Positions 15,560 to 25,146 are shown, counted from the stretch's first letter. The stretch: DNA of 64,000 nt from Paenibacillus puerhi (GCF_009846885.1 NZ_WUWM01000017.1:86491-150490); one strand, 5' to 3'. Numbers and translations: made by a program. Notes: generated by a model from the sequence alone, not told the origin.

Positions 15560-17800
15560 TTACGACTGAGGCTTCTTCATGGTCAGGCCGACCCGGCCCT
15601 TCTTCACATCCACATTTAAAACCCAGACCGTCACCACATCGCCGACCGACACGACATCCATCGGATGCTTGACATAGGAGCTGCTGAGCTGCGAAATATG
15701 AACAAGCCCGTCGTTCTTAATCCCGATATCGACGAAGGCGCCGAAGTCGATGACATTGCGAACCGTTCCCTTCAGCTCCATACCCGGGGTCAGGTCCTCC
15801 AGCTGCAGTACATCGGTGCGGAACAGCGGAGCCTCCAACTCCTCGCGGGGGTCACGCCCCGGACGCAGCAGCGAGTCCAGGATATCGCGGAGGGTCGGCA
15901 CTCCGACATCAAGCTTCTCTGCAAGCTCCGCAGGCTCCACACGCTGCAGGATTGCCTTGAGTTCCTCGCTGCCGAGCTTGGCCAAGTCCAGCTTCTGATC
16001 GCGGAACAGCTTGTCCACCACGGGATAGGACTCGGGATGAATAGGCGTATTGTCGAGCGGGTTGCCGCCCCCCGGGATACGCAGAAATCCCACGCACTGC
16101 TCGAATGCCTTGGCGCCGAGGCGAGGCACCTTCTGCAGTTGCTTCCGATCGACGAACTTGCCGTTTTCGTCGCGGAATTTCACAATATTTTTGGCTAGCG
16201 TTCCGTTGATTCCCGATACATAGGACAGCAGGGAAGCCGAAGCTGTATTCACATCGACGCCAACGTGGTTGACCGCCGATTCGACCACAAACGTCAAGCT
16301 TTCCTCGAGCCGCTTCTGTGTGACGTCATGCTGGTATTGGCCAACACCGATCGCCTTGGGCTCGATCTTCACAAGCTCAGCTAGGGGATCCTGCAGACGT
16401 CTGGCGATCGAGATGGCGCTGCGTTCGGCAACATCGAGGTCCGGAAATTCAGCCTGGGCCAGCTTCGATGCCGAATACACGCTCGCGCCGGCTTCATTGA
16501 CGATCAGATAAGCCAGCTTGCGGCTCTTCACTTCGCCGATCAGCTCCGCAACGAATTGCTCCGTCTCCCGGGAAGCCGTCCCGTTGCCGATCACGATCAG
16601 CTCAACGCCATAGCTGTCGATCAGACGCTTGAACACCGCTTTGGCTTCTGCCACCTTGTTATTAGGCGGTGTCGGGTAAGTCACGGCGATCTCGAGCATT
16701 TTACCCGTATCATCGATGACCGCCAGCTTGCAGCCTGTCCGGTAGGCCGGATCGACGCCCAGTACCACCTTCCCCTTAACCGGAGGCTGAAGGAGCAGGT
16801 TACGCAAATTCTCCGCGAATACCTGAATCGCCTTCTCCTCAGCCTTCTCCGTCATTTCTCCCCGTACCTCTCGCTCAATTGAAGGTGCCAACAGGCGCTT
16901 GTACGCATCCTCGATAACCGCCGTCAACGTATCGCGCGTCACGGACGGTCCCTTCATCAGCTGCTTGCCGATAAAATCATGGATGCGCTCGACCGGCACA
17001 TCCAGCGCTACCTTCAGCACATCCTCCCGCTCCCCGCGGTTAATCGCCAAAATACGATGCGGCGGCAGCTTACGGACAGGCTCCTGGTAGCTGTAGTACA
17101 TCTCATACACGGACTCTTGCTCAGCCTTGCGTGCCTCGGTGCGCAGAATCCCTTGCTCGAACGTGTGTCGGCGCACCCAGGCGCGGATTTTGGCATCATC
17201 GGCTACTTGCTCAGCCAAGATATCCATCGCTCCCTGGATCGCTTCCTCGGCGGTCTGGACGCCTTTGTCGGCGTCAACGTACTTGGAGGCCTCGGCCAGC
17301 GGATCGCCCTGTTTCGGCTGGGAAAGCAGCCACTCGGCGAGCGGCTCCAGTCCTTTCTCCTTCGCCACGCTGGCACGCGTCTTGCGCTTTTGCCGGTAGG
17401 GACGATACAAGTCCTCGACCTCTTGCAGTTTGCCTGCCCGCTCGATCGACGAACGCAATTCCTCCGTCAGCTTATCCTGCTCGTCGATCAGACGCATAAC
17501 CTCCAGCTTACGGTTCTCCAGGTTGCGCAGGTAAGTCAGACGCTCCTCTATATCCCGCAGCTGGTTTTCGTCCAGCTCCCCTGTCATCTCCTTTCGATAT
17601 CTCGCGATAAACGGAATCGTATTCCCCTCATCGAGCAGGCCAACGGTCGTTTTGACGCGCCCTCCGCCGATCTGCAGTTCTGCCGCAATCTGCTTGATGA
17701 TCCGTTCCTGGATAATCGCTTTGCTTTCATCGGTCAGCTCCATGGAAGCCGTCCCCTCCGCCGCCGACTTGTTCACCTGCTCAAGTTGCTCCTTCGCCAT
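15560..17800 (-). CDS. tex: Tex-family RNA-binding transcription accessory protein
   Basis: A 746-residue nucleic-acid-binding protein. It has the Tex N-terminal helical domain (TVGLLDEGNTIPFIARYRKEM split by a variable linker, near residues 45-65), a YqgF/RNase H-like domain (VVLGVDPAYRTGCKLAVID, about 350-370), a helix-hairpin-helix region (VGVDVNTASASLLSYVSGIN) and a C-terminal S1 domain (LTPGMELKGTVRNVIDFGAF, VHISQLS, about 650-725). Tex homologues bind RNA and affect transcription, translation and toxin expression. The ATG at 17800 with GGAGGAG upstream is preferred to an earlier frame start. It equals B. subtilis YdcI in position. Confidence 0.95.
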   Translation of the reverse strand: MAKEQLEQVNKSAAEGTASMELTDESKAIIQERIIKQIAAELQIGGGRVKTTVGLLDEGNTIPFIARYRKEMTGELDENQLRDIEERLTYLRNLENRKLEVMRLIDEQDKLTEELRSSIERAGKLQEVEDLYRPYRQKRKTRASVAKEKGLEPLAEWLLSQPKQGDPLAEASKYVDADKGVQTAEEAIQGAMDILAEQVADDAKIRAWVRRHTFEQGILRTEARKAEQESVYEMYYSYQEPVRKLPPHRILAINRGEREDVLKVALDVPVERIHDFIGKQLMKGPSVTRDTLTAVIEDAYKRLLAPSIEREVRGEMTEKAEEKAIQVFAENLRNLLLQPPVKGKVVLGVDPAYRTGCKLAVIDDTGKMLEIAVTYPTPPNNKVAEAKAVFKRLIDSYGVELIVIGNGTASRETEQFVAELIGEVKSRKLAYLIVNEAGASVYSASKLAQAEFPDLDVAERSAISIARRLQDPLAELVKIEPKAIGVGQYQHDVTQKRLEESLTFVVESAVNHVGVDVNTASASLLSYVSGINGTLAKNIVKFRDENGKFVDRKQLQKVPRLGAKAFEQCVGFLRIPGGGNPLDNTPIHPESYPVVDKLFRDQKLDLAKLGSEELKAILQRVEPAELAEKLDVGVPTLRDILDSLLRPGRDPREELEAPLFRTDVLQLEDLTPGMELKGTVRNVIDFGAFVDIGIKNDGLVHISQLSSSYVKHPMDVVSVGDVVTVWVLNVDVKKGRVGLTMKKPQS

Positions 17801-17821
17801 CCGTATTCTCCTCCCGGGCAC

Positions 17822-17850
17822 AAAAAAACGAGGGTACCGAACCCCCGCTC
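17822..17850 (-). terminator. Intrinsic terminator downstream of ndoA
   Basis: GC-rich stem GAGCGGGGGT/ACCCTCG with a short loop, followed by seven T on the minus strand. It separates the toxin gene from tex. Confidence 0.75.
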
Positions 17851-17863
17851 ATTAGCCGCATCA

Positions 17864-18214
17864 TCAAAATTCGATCAGTCCAACGCTAATCTGCAAAGCA
17901 TCATCGACCTTGCGCATGGTTTCGTCATCCAAATGCGTAATCTTGTCCGTTAGACGCTGCTTATCAATAGTCCGGATCTGCTCTAGCAAAATAACGGAAT
18001 CTCTGTCAAACCCGTGCGCTTCCGCATCAATCTCCACGTGCGTCGGCAGCTTGGCCTTCTGGATCTGCGCCGTAATCGCTGCCACAATAACCGTGGGGCT
18101 GAAGCGATTGCCAATATCGTTCTGGATGATCAGCACGGGCCGGATCCCCCCCTGCTCGGAACCGACGACCGGTGAGAGATCCGCGAAAAAAACATCGCCA
18201 CGTTTGACAATCAC
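17864..18214 (-). CDS. ndoA: mRNA interferase NdoA (EndoA, MazF family)
   Basis: A 116-residue sequence-specific endoribonuclease toxin. The N-terminus [21 protein letters not shown] and [20 protein letters not shown] are hallmark MazF/EndoA segments, with the catalytic Arg of GGIRPVLI and the following Thr in place. GTG start at 18214. It is the second gene after its antitoxin, with a three-base gap, in the order seen beside alr in B. subtilis, where the enzyme cuts at UACAU. This is a chromosomal core copy, not obviously a mobile one. Confidence 0.94.
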   Translation of the reverse strand: MIVKRGDVFFADLSPVVGSEQGGIRPVLIIQNDIGNRFSPTVIVAAITAQIQKAKLPTHVEIDAEAHGFDRDSVILLEQIRTIDKQRLTDKITHLDDETMRKVDDALQISVGLIEF

Positions 18215-18217
18215 GGG

Positions 18218-18499
18218 CTACACCCCGCTAACGAGACGGTCAAGCGTAAGATCCGCTTCTTCTTCCGCCTGGAAGGCTTCCGAGGCCATGTTGAGATTGA
18301 TTTTTGCCATTTCCATGTACCCGCGCTGCATGGTTTCCCTCAGATGCCGCTTCTTCCGTTCACCGAGGTACAGCTTCATCGCCTGACGGATGAACTCACT
18401 GCGGTTCGAGTTTTCCTTCTCTACCAGATGATCGACTTCTTCCAGCAGATAGTCGGGCAAACTGATCATGATACGCTTCGTGTTATGAGCATTGGCCAC
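18218..18499 (-). CDS. ndoAI: Antitoxin NdoAI (ribbon-helix-helix)
   Basis: A 93-residue antitoxin that neutralises NdoA and probably autoregulates. Residues 8-45 form a ribbon-helix-helix (KRIMISLPDYLLEEVDHLV, then NRSEFIRQAMKLYL). The C-terminal acidic tail (EAFQAEEEADLTLDRLV) is the usual toxin-binding part. Start is GTG at 18499 with GGGGGTG ten bases upstream. It is located between alr and ndoA. Confidence 0.93.
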   Translation of the reverse strand: MANAHNTKRIMISLPDYLLEEVDHLVEKENSNRSEFIRQAMKLYLGERKKRHLRETMQRGYMEMAKINLNMASEAFQAEEEADLTLDRLVSGV

Positions 18500-18805
18500 C
18501 TATTCATGCACCCCCAAAAGACATACAAAAAGCTTATTTCCATTATGGCAATCTTCCAGTAAAAATATACAAGATCAATATATGCCCGGGGTATATCCAT
18601 TATGCTATACCGCCCGTGATCTCCCGAGTATGCTCCTCCTACATATTCGAGGCAAAGCAAGAAAATCCTCTCAGGTCCGCACAAAAAGTAGGATGGAAAT
18701 TCCACCCATACGTTTTTCCATGCGAAACCATGAAGAAACCCATCAAACGGGCCACTCACATACTTCCCGGCCTCTTGCTGCGCATCTATTTTTCCAGCAG
18801 ACCGC
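18500..18805. other. Intergenic region alr-ndoAI
   Basis: About 306 bp. It presumably carries the toxin-antitoxin promoter, but I see no convincing -35/-10 pair: a CATAAT-like box near 18545 has TTGTAT 19 bases upstream. Open frames here lack ribosome binding sites and family resemblance. No repeats were noticed. Confidence 0.4.
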
Positions 18806-20044
18806 TTATGCCTCTCGTTCCCACAAATGCCGAAGCAGCGGGTTCACCGATCGCACCACCTGTCCATCCTTCACATAAACGCGGGGAACACGGTGAGAGA
18901 TCATACAGACCACCTCATAGTTAACGGTGCCGAGCCAGGATGCATGCTCCTCGGCCGTTATCCGTTCCTCGCCTTGCATACCAAGAATAACGACTTCTTC
19001 CTCCATCGAGATATCGGCCATACCCGACACATTCAGCATACATTGATCCATGCAAATCCTTCCAACGACCGGAACACGCTGTCCCCGTATCAGCGCCTGA
19101 GCCTTACCCGTCAGCAGCCGGGAATAGCCATCCGCGTAGCCGATCGGCAGCGTGGCAATCGTCTCCTCGCCGCTGGTCCGGTAAACCGCCCCGTAGCTAA
19201 TTCCCTCGCCGCCAGGCACTTGCTTGACCATCACGACGCTTGACTTGATGCTCAGCACCGGCTGCAGCTCGATCAGCGTCTTGTTCACTTCCTCCGACGG
19301 GTACAAGCCGTACATCGCAATCCCCAGCCGAACCATATTGAAGGTCAGATCCGGAAGATCTATCGCAGCCGCGCTGTTCCCCGCATGTATCAGCGGAAAA
19401 GCAATGCCGCGGTCCTGGAAATGACGCACCACCTGCGAGAACCTTTCATACTGGCCGCGCGTATGGCTCTTATCCGTCTCATCGGCACAGGCATAGTGGG
19501 TAAACAACCCCTCGACCTCCATGCCCGCCGTGTGCCTTGCACGCTCAATAAAGCGGATCGCCTCTTGCGGATCCATAATGCCTAAGCGGTTCATACCCGA
19601 GTCGATCTTAATATGAATACGGAGTGCCCGCTCCTTTGCCTCGGGCGGGGCCAACCGCTCCCAAGCATCCAGCACGTCTTCCGTGTATACGTTAAGGGCA
19701 ATATCCTGCTCCCATGCCGTCAGCAGCCCTTCCGGCGGCGTATAGCCGAGCACCAATATAGGAGCTTGAACGCCAGCTCTTCGCAGCTCCAGCCCTTCGT
19801 CCAGAAACGCCACGGCCATGTATTCAACGCCGCACCCCATCGCTTCCCGGCATACCTCAACCGCTCCATGTCCATAGGCATCCGCCTTCACGACCGCCAT
19901 CATCCTTACCGTTTCCGGCAGCGCCTCCCGAAAAGCCTTCAGATTATGTCGCAGCGCATCCAGCGAAATCTCCACTCGCGTCGGCCGGTAAAATGAATCC
20001 ACTTGCTCCACCTTCTTCTGCCTCATTTGATGCAATATCCCCAT
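18806..20044 (-). CDS. alr: Alanine racemase
   Basis: PLP enzyme making D-alanine for peptidoglycan. The mature length is 412 residues. The PLP lysine lies in VVKADAYGHGAVEVC (near residue 55) and the second catalytic base, a Tyr, in GISYGAVYRTSGEE (near 275). LFTHYACAD and AGNSAAAIDLP are further family motifs. Start at 20044 follows AGGTGAG; an in-frame TTG nine codons upstream is less likely. The ydcC-like gene lies to its right and ndoAI to its left, as in B. subtilis. Confidence 0.94.
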   Translation of the reverse strand: MGILHQMRQKKVEQVDSFYRPTRVEISLDALRHNLKAFREALPETVRMMAVVKADAYGHGAVEVCREAMGCGVEYMAVAFLDEGLELRRAGVQAPILVLGYTPPEGLLTAWEQDIALNVYTEDVLDAWERLAPPEAKERALRIHIKIDSGMNRLGIMDPQEAIRFIERARHTAGMEVEGLFTHYACADETDKSHTRGQYERFSQVVRHFQDRGIAFPLIHAGNSAAAIDLPDLTFNMVRLGIAMYGLYPSEEVNKTLIELQPVLSIKSSVVMVKQVPGGEGISYGAVYRTSGEETIATLPIGYADGYSRLLTGKAQALIRGQRVPVVGRICMDQCMLNVSGMADISMEEEVVILGMQGEERITAEEHASWLGTVNYEVVCMISHRVPRVYVKDGQVVRSVNPLLRHLWEREA

Positions 20045-20217
20045 GTTAATCCGCTCACCTAGAGCTGTCAACCGACAGATTGGTGATAGATTTCAATTCA
20101 TGGTGCCGAAGGGAGATCTATTTACCTCCGACATTCCTTCCAATATACTTATTCTGTGGGTTATTTTTTTACCACACTCGTTAGATTTCATTCATCCGTA
20201 AGAAAGGAGGGCAAGCC

Positions 20218-20497
20218 ATGAGCGAGCAGCTGCTGCATTTAATTCTGGAGGAAGTACGGCAAACGAATCGGAGATTGGGGTCTGTTGAAAAGAGACTCGA
20301 TAGTCTAGCAGAGTTTCGATACTTTAGAAGAGAGGCTCGATAATCTCGAAACAAGGGTCGATTCTCTCACCATGGAATTCAGAGCGTTCCGGGAAGAAAC
20401 CCGTGCGGATCTGCAGGTTCTCAAAGCCGGACTCCGCAAAGAGATTTACGACTGCTTCCAACCAACCATCGAAAACCATGCAGCCCCGCAACCCTGA
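20218..20497 (+). pseudogene. Frameshifted small coiled-coil protein
   Basis: A strong AAGGAGGG site precedes ATG 20218. The first frame gives 41 residues (MSEQLLHLILEEVRQTNRRL, then VEKRLDSLAE) and stops at 20343. Moving +1 at 20314 (TTT CGA read as TTC GAT) continues the same heptad pattern as FDTLEERLDNLETRVDSL and runs to a stop at 20497. The intact product would be about 92 residues, a parallel coiled coil with an FREETRADLQVLKAGL tail. It is either an inactivating one-base change, a base-call error or a +1 frameshift site. I do not know a function. Confidence 0.7.
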
Positions 20498-20532
20498 AGG
20501 AGCTGCGAGGCCTGAGGTGCCTATGCCTTACT

Positions 20533-21783
20533 TTATTTCCCCATCTCACCCTGCACGGCTTGCGCCACCTTGATCATCTCAGTCTCCGGAAGATCGCCTG
20601 TCGACAATCTGAATTCAACCCCATCATAAGTCCAGGTAAGCGTCTTCTTCTCATCTCCTGTTACGACTCCCAGGGTAAAGCCCAAATCCAATATTTCACC
20701 GGGCAAAATGGATACCGTCTTCTCCTTCGGCCTCGATTCGATCAGCGTGTAATTGTAAGTACCGGAATAGCGGATCATGACCGCCTTATCCTCACCCAGC
20801 TTAATCTCCGTCATGTCCTGCTTCTTGACGCCGCTTGGCATATAGTTGGGCTCAATAATGCCGAACGAAAGCTGGTTAGCTGCTCCGGCAGTTCCAGCTG
20901 CAGCAGACCCCGGTTGTGCGGATACCGCTTTGTCCGTGCTTCCAGCAGCCGATTTTTCTCCACCCGCAGCCCCTTGCTTGCCATCCGTGGACTTTCCGCT
21001 ATTGCTGGCTGCCATCTTGTCGACGGCTTGCTGTCCGGCTGCTTGACCATTCGCCGCCGTATCCTTAACATCTTTCCCCGCAGCACCCGCTTTATCTGCC
21101 GTACCGTGATCATGTCCTACCGTCGGCAGCGTCTTCATGCTAGAGCCGGTCATATTGCGCTGCATATCGAATTGATCCTTCTCGAACTTCGTCCCAAACT
21201 CGAATTTATCGAACTTCACGATAACCATCACATTGTTACTGGCATCCGCTACTTCCACATGCTGCGGCGCATAATTTTTCTTGTCCAGCCATACCTTCTG
21301 CCGGGCCAGCGATCCGTTCTGGTAATTAGCAGCTACATCGAACACGTATGAATTCTCGTCAGTCGTGAATTGCCGTTCATTATCCATCAGAATGGACTGG
21401 ACAAGGGATTGGTACAAGTACACTTGCCCTTGATTCTCAGGCCAGTCGCTTTGGAAACGGAAGCTTTTGTTCAAATGAGGCGTCAGCACGAATACCCCAT
21501 CGTCATTGCGCAGCACAATCTGGGTGATGTCCTTCTTCGCATTGGTCAACGAAATCCGGTAGTATGAATCCGCCATAAAGCATACCTCAACCGCATACTC
21601 CTGAGGCTCTGTACCGGTATTCAGCGTCATCCGGCCTTCGGCATGGTAGCTGTTCAGCTTGCCCACCACTCCATCCAAATCCTTAACGACCGAGCCTGCA
21701 TCTTTTTTTCCCACCAAGCCGCATCCCGAAAGCAACAAGCTCAGACACAGCATCAAGGCAACTGCCCATTTGAACCGCCGCAT
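20533..21783 (-). CDS. ydcC: YdcC-like LolA-fold lipoprotein with a low-complexity insert
   Basis: A 416-residue lipoprotein. The signal peptide ends in the lipobox LLSG-Cys (Cys21). A LolA/LolB-like beta-barrel half follows (SYHAEGRMTL, TDENSYVFDV, QKVWLDKKNYAPQHVEV). The middle, about residues 225-300, is an Ala/Gly/Lys/Ser-rich low-complexity stretch. A conserved C-terminal domain (FGIIEPNYMPSGV, LTWTYDGVEFRLSTG) resumes the pattern of the DUF4367-type lipid-binding fold. In B. subtilis the gene beside alr is ydcC, expressed in sporulation. The ATG at 21783 is used because GGAGGG is ten bases upstream. Confidence 0.82.
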   Translation of the reverse strand: MRRFKWAVALMLCLSLLLSGCGLVGKKDAGSVVKDLDGVVGKLNSYHAEGRMTLNTGTEPQEYAVEVCFMADSYYRISLTNAKKDITQIVLRNDDGVFVLTPHLNKSFRFQSDWPENQGQVYLYQSLVQSILMDNERQFTTDENSYVFDVAANYQNGSLARQKVWLDKKNYAPQHVEVADASNNVMVIVKFDKFEFGTKFEKDQFDMQRNMTGSSMKTLPTVGHDHGTADKAGAAGKDVKDTAANGQAAGQQAVDKMAASNSGKSTDGKQGAAGGEKSAAGSTDKAVSAQPGSAAAGTAGAANQLSFGIIEPNYMPSGVKKQDMTEIKLGEDKAVMIRYSGTYNYTLIESRPKEKTVSILPGEILDLGFTLGVVTGDEKKTLTWTYDGVEFRLSTGDLPETEMIKVAQAVQGEMGK

Positions 21784-21878
21784 AGCCTTCATCCCTCCAC
21801 GCCATTATCGATTTGCATCTGATAACATGTCTATGTGGGGGGTTGTTCGATTATGCAGACAAGGTTGGGGTAGCAGCT

Positions 21879-21910
21879 AAAAACTCCTATAACGTTGAGG
21901 TTATAGGAGT
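21879..21910 (-). terminator. Intrinsic terminator of the glycan operon
   Basis: Perfect ACTCCTATAAC/GTTATAGGAGT stem with a six-base loop followed by TTTTAG on the minus strand. It begins at the stop codon of the priming transferase gene. Confidence 0.85.
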
Positions 21911-23316
21911 CAGTAAGCATTTTTATTAATAAATCCGTTCACGATCGTCTTCCAGATGATGCGAATATCGAATAAAAAAGTCCAATTTTCAATGTAGAAA
22001 ATATCGTACTTGATCCGGTCCTCAATCGACGTATCGCCTCGTAGACCGTTCGACTGAGCCCAACCGGTAATACCCGGCCTAATATGATGCTTCACCATAT
22101 ACTTCGGAATCTCTTCCTTGAATTGCTCCACGAAGTATGGACGCTCCGGACGAGGACCTACCACACTCATATGACCAAATAATACATTGAAAAATTGCGG
22201 AAGCTCATCCAGACTCGTTTTCCGAAGGAATGAACCGAACTTCGTCTTGCGCGGGTCATTTTCCGTTGTCCATTTCGTATCGGAAGCCCCGGTGCTCTGG
22301 ACCCGCATCGAGCGAAACTTGTACATCATAAAATGCCGTCTGTTTAACCCGACACGCTCCTGCTTGAAGATGACTGGCCCTGGAGAAGTAAGCTTAATCC
22401 CGAGAGCAATCAGAATCAACAACGGCGAGGTCACCAGAATCGCAGCAAGTGAAAACGCAATATCGAACAACCGCTTGAAGAATCGGTTCCTCATCTCGTC
22501 CAGGGGAATGTCCCGAACATTAATGAGCGGCATTCCGGCAAAATTATCGAAGTAAGGCCTGGAAGGTAAGAAGTCGAAGTAGTCCGGTATAATCAGCGTC
22601 TTGACGCCGGCTTTCTCACAGGTATTTATAATTCGGCCGTACTTGCTATGAGCGGTTAGAGGCAGCGCAATGATCACTTCATCCACGAGCTCCGTGTTCA
22701 ACACTTGCTCCAGCTCATCGACGCGTCCAATAATGCTGCTGTAGGCCTCAAATCCATGTTCGTGCGTCTCCTGATAATCGTCCAGAAAGCCCACAACCTC
22801 ATAGCCCAGCTCCGGATGCTGCATCAGATTGCGGTAAAAGTTTTTCCCAAGCGTTCCCGCTCCCAAGATGAGAATGAACTGTTTATTGTAGCCCTTTTTC
22901 CTGAGCCGCTTCAGAGAGAACTTCAAAACGTATCGGTAGAAGCTGACGATCAGGATATTATTCACAAGGAACAGGAGCAAGTAGGAACGCGAAACGTTAA
23001 GCTCTTTGAATAGGAAGAGCAAGCTTAGCAAAATGAGCAAGCTGATCGTATAAATCTGAATGATCGTAAAGAGCTCGTACGAGAATCTTTTCTTTCGCTT
23101 AGGCGTGTAGAAGCTAGATAAATAGCCGATCATCACGACAATAAGCGCGTATATCACGCTCCATAAAGCATACGCTTCTACGGTCAGCGATTCTTCGTAG
23201 GGGATCCAGCCGCTTCTGAACTTCAACCACCAAGAGAACAAGAACACCAGTTGGATGCAGGCAAAGTCAGTTACAGCATAGATCTGTGATAAAAACCCTT
23301 GGCTCCGACGTATCAA
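21910..23316 (-). CDS. Undecaprenyl-phosphate sugar phosphotransferase (priming enzyme of glycan synthesis)
   Basis: A 468-residue membrane polyprenyl-P sugar-1-P transferase (WcaJ/WsaP/WsfP type). Four N-terminal transmembrane helices (to about 125) are followed by a nucleotide-binding CoA-like domain (FILILGAGTLGKNFY, about 145-160) and the C-terminal bacterial sugar transferase domain with KRLFDIAFSLAAILV, SPGPVIFKQERVGL, MYKFRSMR, FLRKTSLDELPQFFN and VGPRPERP. It loads the first sugar phosphate on the lipid carrier. It starts with TTG (GAGG five bases upstream) and lies eight bases behind a GT2 gene. Last gene of the leftward cluster. Confidence 0.92.
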   Translation of the reverse strand: MIRRSQGFLSQIYAVTDFACIQLVFLFSWWLKFRSGWIPYEESLTVEAYALWSVIYALIVVMIGYLSSFYTPKRKKRFSYELFTIIQIYTISLLILLSLLFLFKELNVSRSYLLLFLVNNILIVSFYRYVLKFSLKRLRKKGYNKQFILILGAGTLGKNFYRNLMQHPELGYEVVGFLDDYQETHEHGFEAYSSIIGRVDELEQVLNTELVDEVIIALPLTAHSKYGRIINTCEKAGVKTLIIPDYFDFLPSRPYFDNFAGMPLINVRDIPLDEMRNRFFKRLFDIAFSLAAILVTSPLLILIALGIKLTSPGPVIFKQERVGLNRRHFMMYKFRSMRVQSTGASDTKWTTENDPRKTKFGSFLRKTSLDELPQFFNVLFGHMSVVGPRPERPYFVEQFKEEIPKYMVKHHIRPGITGWAQSNGLRGDTSIEDRIKYDIFYIENWTFLFDIRIIWKTIVNGFINKNAY

Positions 23317-23323
23317 TGTGTCC

Positions 23324-24193
23324 TCACCTCACGGATCCAAATCTGTTCATTAATAAAGACAGACCTAATTTCACTACAATTCCAGTATACACTAAACCGT
23401 TCACGAGTGCTGGATATTTTTTGGAAAAATGCTTTTTGTGAAACAAAACCATTGCCCGATGAAACTCATAAATGATCTTAAACGGCTTTCTCCGGCTGCT
23501 GGCGCCTTTGTAGTGAGTAATCTGGGTGTAAGGATAGTAATGAATCTGCCAGCCCGCTTCCTTGATTCTATAACACCAGTCGATGTCTTCGCCATACATA
23601 AAAAAATCCTCGTCCAGCATCCCAACCTGATCGATGGCCTCTTTCCGTACCATCATGAATGCCCCGACCAGGCAGTCCACCGGATAATCTTGGTCCGGGT
23701 CGAGGTAGCCAAGCTGGTATTGGTTGAACCTTGGATTATTCGGAAACAGCTTGGATAAGCCGAAGGCGTAATAGAAAGAGGCAGAGGGTGTCGGAAAGCC
23801 GCGGCGGCAAGCCTTGTCGAGAGAGCCATCGGGCAAAACGACTTTGCACCCTGCAGCGCCGATCTTTGGATTCGCATCCATGAACTGAAGCATCGTCTGG
23901 AGCGTATCCGGCTGAACGATGGTATCTGAATTGAGCAGCAGGATATATCGGCCGCGCGCCATGCCCATGCCTTGGTTGTTGGCTTTGGAGAAGCCTTTGT
24001 TGTCGGTGTTGGCGATTAGGGTTATTTCAGCGCCAAACTCGGCTTGAATAAACGGGACCGAATTATCCGACGATGCATTATCTACGATAATAACTTCATA
24101 GATTCCTTCCAAGACCGATTTCTTCACACTTCGTATACAGTTCAGCGTCAGTTCACGGGTATTGAAATTTATGATAATAATACTCAGGTCCAT
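23324..24193 (-). CDS. GT2 glycosyltransferase, rhamnosyltransferase-like
   Basis: A 289-residue inverting GT-A enzyme of the WbbL-type rhamnosyltransferase group. Motifs are VIIVDNASSDNSV (nucleotide binding), NKGFSKANNQGM, ILLLNSDTIVQPD (DxD-like) and the characteristic CLVGAFMMVRKEAIDQVG plus FFMYGEDIDWCYRIKEAGW. A weak hydrophobic stretch near the C-terminus may touch the membrane. It probably adds dTDP-rhamnose to the lipid-linked glycan; the acceptor is not deducible. Three bases separate it from the next gene upstream. Confidence 0.85.
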   Translation of the reverse strand: MDLSIIIINFNTRELTLNCIRSVKKSVLEGIYEVIIVDNASSDNSVPFIQAEFGAEITLIANTDNKGFSKANNQGMGMARGRYILLLNSDTIVQPDTLQTMLQFMDANPKIGAAGCKVVLPDGSLDKACRRGFPTPSASFYYAFGLSKLFPNNPRFNQYQLGYLDPDQDYPVDCLVGAFMMVRKEAIDQVGMLDEDFFMYGEDIDWCYRIKEAGWQIHYYPYTQITHYKGASSRRKPFKIIYEFHRAMVLFHKKHFSKKYPALVNGLVYTGIVVKLGLSLLMNRFGSVR

Positions 24194-24195
24194 AA

Positions 24196-25146
24196 TTAGT
24201 CCTTTGTCTTTAGCATTTTCAAGAAAAACCCTATGTTTCGAAGGAAGCCATGTTTCAGAAATCTATATTTATAGACTATTTTCATTTTACGATACAGAGA
24301 CGCATTCTTCAAATGTATGAATTGTTGAAGCGTTTCTTGATCCTGGAGGGACAGTTGATTTTTATACTGGGTATAAAAAGCTTGGCCTTGATCGAACAAG
24401 AAAGAAATAGTTTTCTTCTTATAAGCTTCATAGCTCTGCTTCGACATAGAATATTGGGTAGCTCCTAATGTGTTCGAGCCGTGCTGCCTATACAGAATGG
24501 AAGCATCTTCAATAAAAAATATGCGTCCGAACGCCGCAGCTACCAACGCTATCCACCAGTCGTGCATGACGGCTTCTCTAGCCACGGGGATCGATAACTC
24601 AGCCAGTTTCCTATTCAAGATCATAGCACACCCAGTTGCCATATTTTGCACCAAAAGCCTGTTCAATGATGTTTGGTTCGGGTCCAGACTCTGGTAAGTA
24701 ATAAAAGAAGGAGACATAAGTTTCAGACCAGCATCCACAACCTGTAAATCGCTATGAATCAGGATCGGGGTATGTTCTCCATGTTCAAGTTCTTGCAGCC
24801 TCATTTGATCTTTGCTATGTCGAACCTTCCCTGGAAGCCACACATCATCCTGGTCACAAAACATGTAATACTTTACGTCTGTATGCTGCAATGCATAATC
24901 CATCAGACTTGCAAAGCTGAGCATTGCCCCAAGGTTCTGCCGATCCTTCAAGAGGATGGCATGGCGGAAAGAAGGCATTTTTTCCTCGAGGATGGAAAGC
25001 GACTTATCCTTGGAGCCATCGTCTCGAACGATAAGCAAAAATTCTTGATCGCTTTGCTGGAGCAGGGAATCCAGAAAAGCATCCAGATAAGGCTCTCCAT
25101 TGTACATGGATAGCAATAAGACAGTATCGATTGGGACATTGGCCAT
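24196..25146 (-). CDS. GT2 glycosyltransferase
   Basis: A 316-residue GT-A enzyme with LLLSMYNGEPYLDAFLDSLL, LIVRDDGSKDKS, the metal motif MFCDQDDVWLPGK, MATGCAMILNRKL and VMHDWWIALVAAAFG. The DQDDVW and HDWW pattern is typical of alpha-1,3-rhamnosyltransferase-type enzymes (RfbG/WsaC-like). It acts at the cytoplasmic face on lipid-linked sugar. A terminator-like hairpin precedes it (25180-25210), which may attenuate transcription from the rhamnose genes. Confidence 0.82.
   Translation of the reverse strand: MANVPIDTVLLLSMYNGEPYLDAFLDSLLQQSDQEFLLIVRDDGSKDKSLSILEEKMPSFRHAILLKDRQNLGAMLSFASLMDYALQHTDVKYYMFCDQDDVWLPGKVRHSKDQMRLQELEHGEHTPILIHSDLQVVDAGLKLMSPSFITYQSLDPNQTSLNRLLVQNMATGCAMILNRKLAELSIPVAREAVMHDWWIALVAAAFGRIFFIEDASILYRQHGSNTLGATQYSMSKQSYEAYKKKTISFLFDQGQAFYTQYKNQLSLQDQETLQQFIHLKNASLYRKMKIVYKYRFLKHGFLRNIGFFLKMLKTKD

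Noticed and set aside
16979..17953. A 324-codon open frame antisense to tex
   Set aside because: It crosses the tex start and terminator region and lacks any recognisable domain.
17864..18499. NdoA/NdoAI as a mobile defence or plasmid-type toxin-antitoxin module
   Set aside because: It sits in the conserved chromosomal alr neighbourhood of Bacillales, with no mobile element around it.
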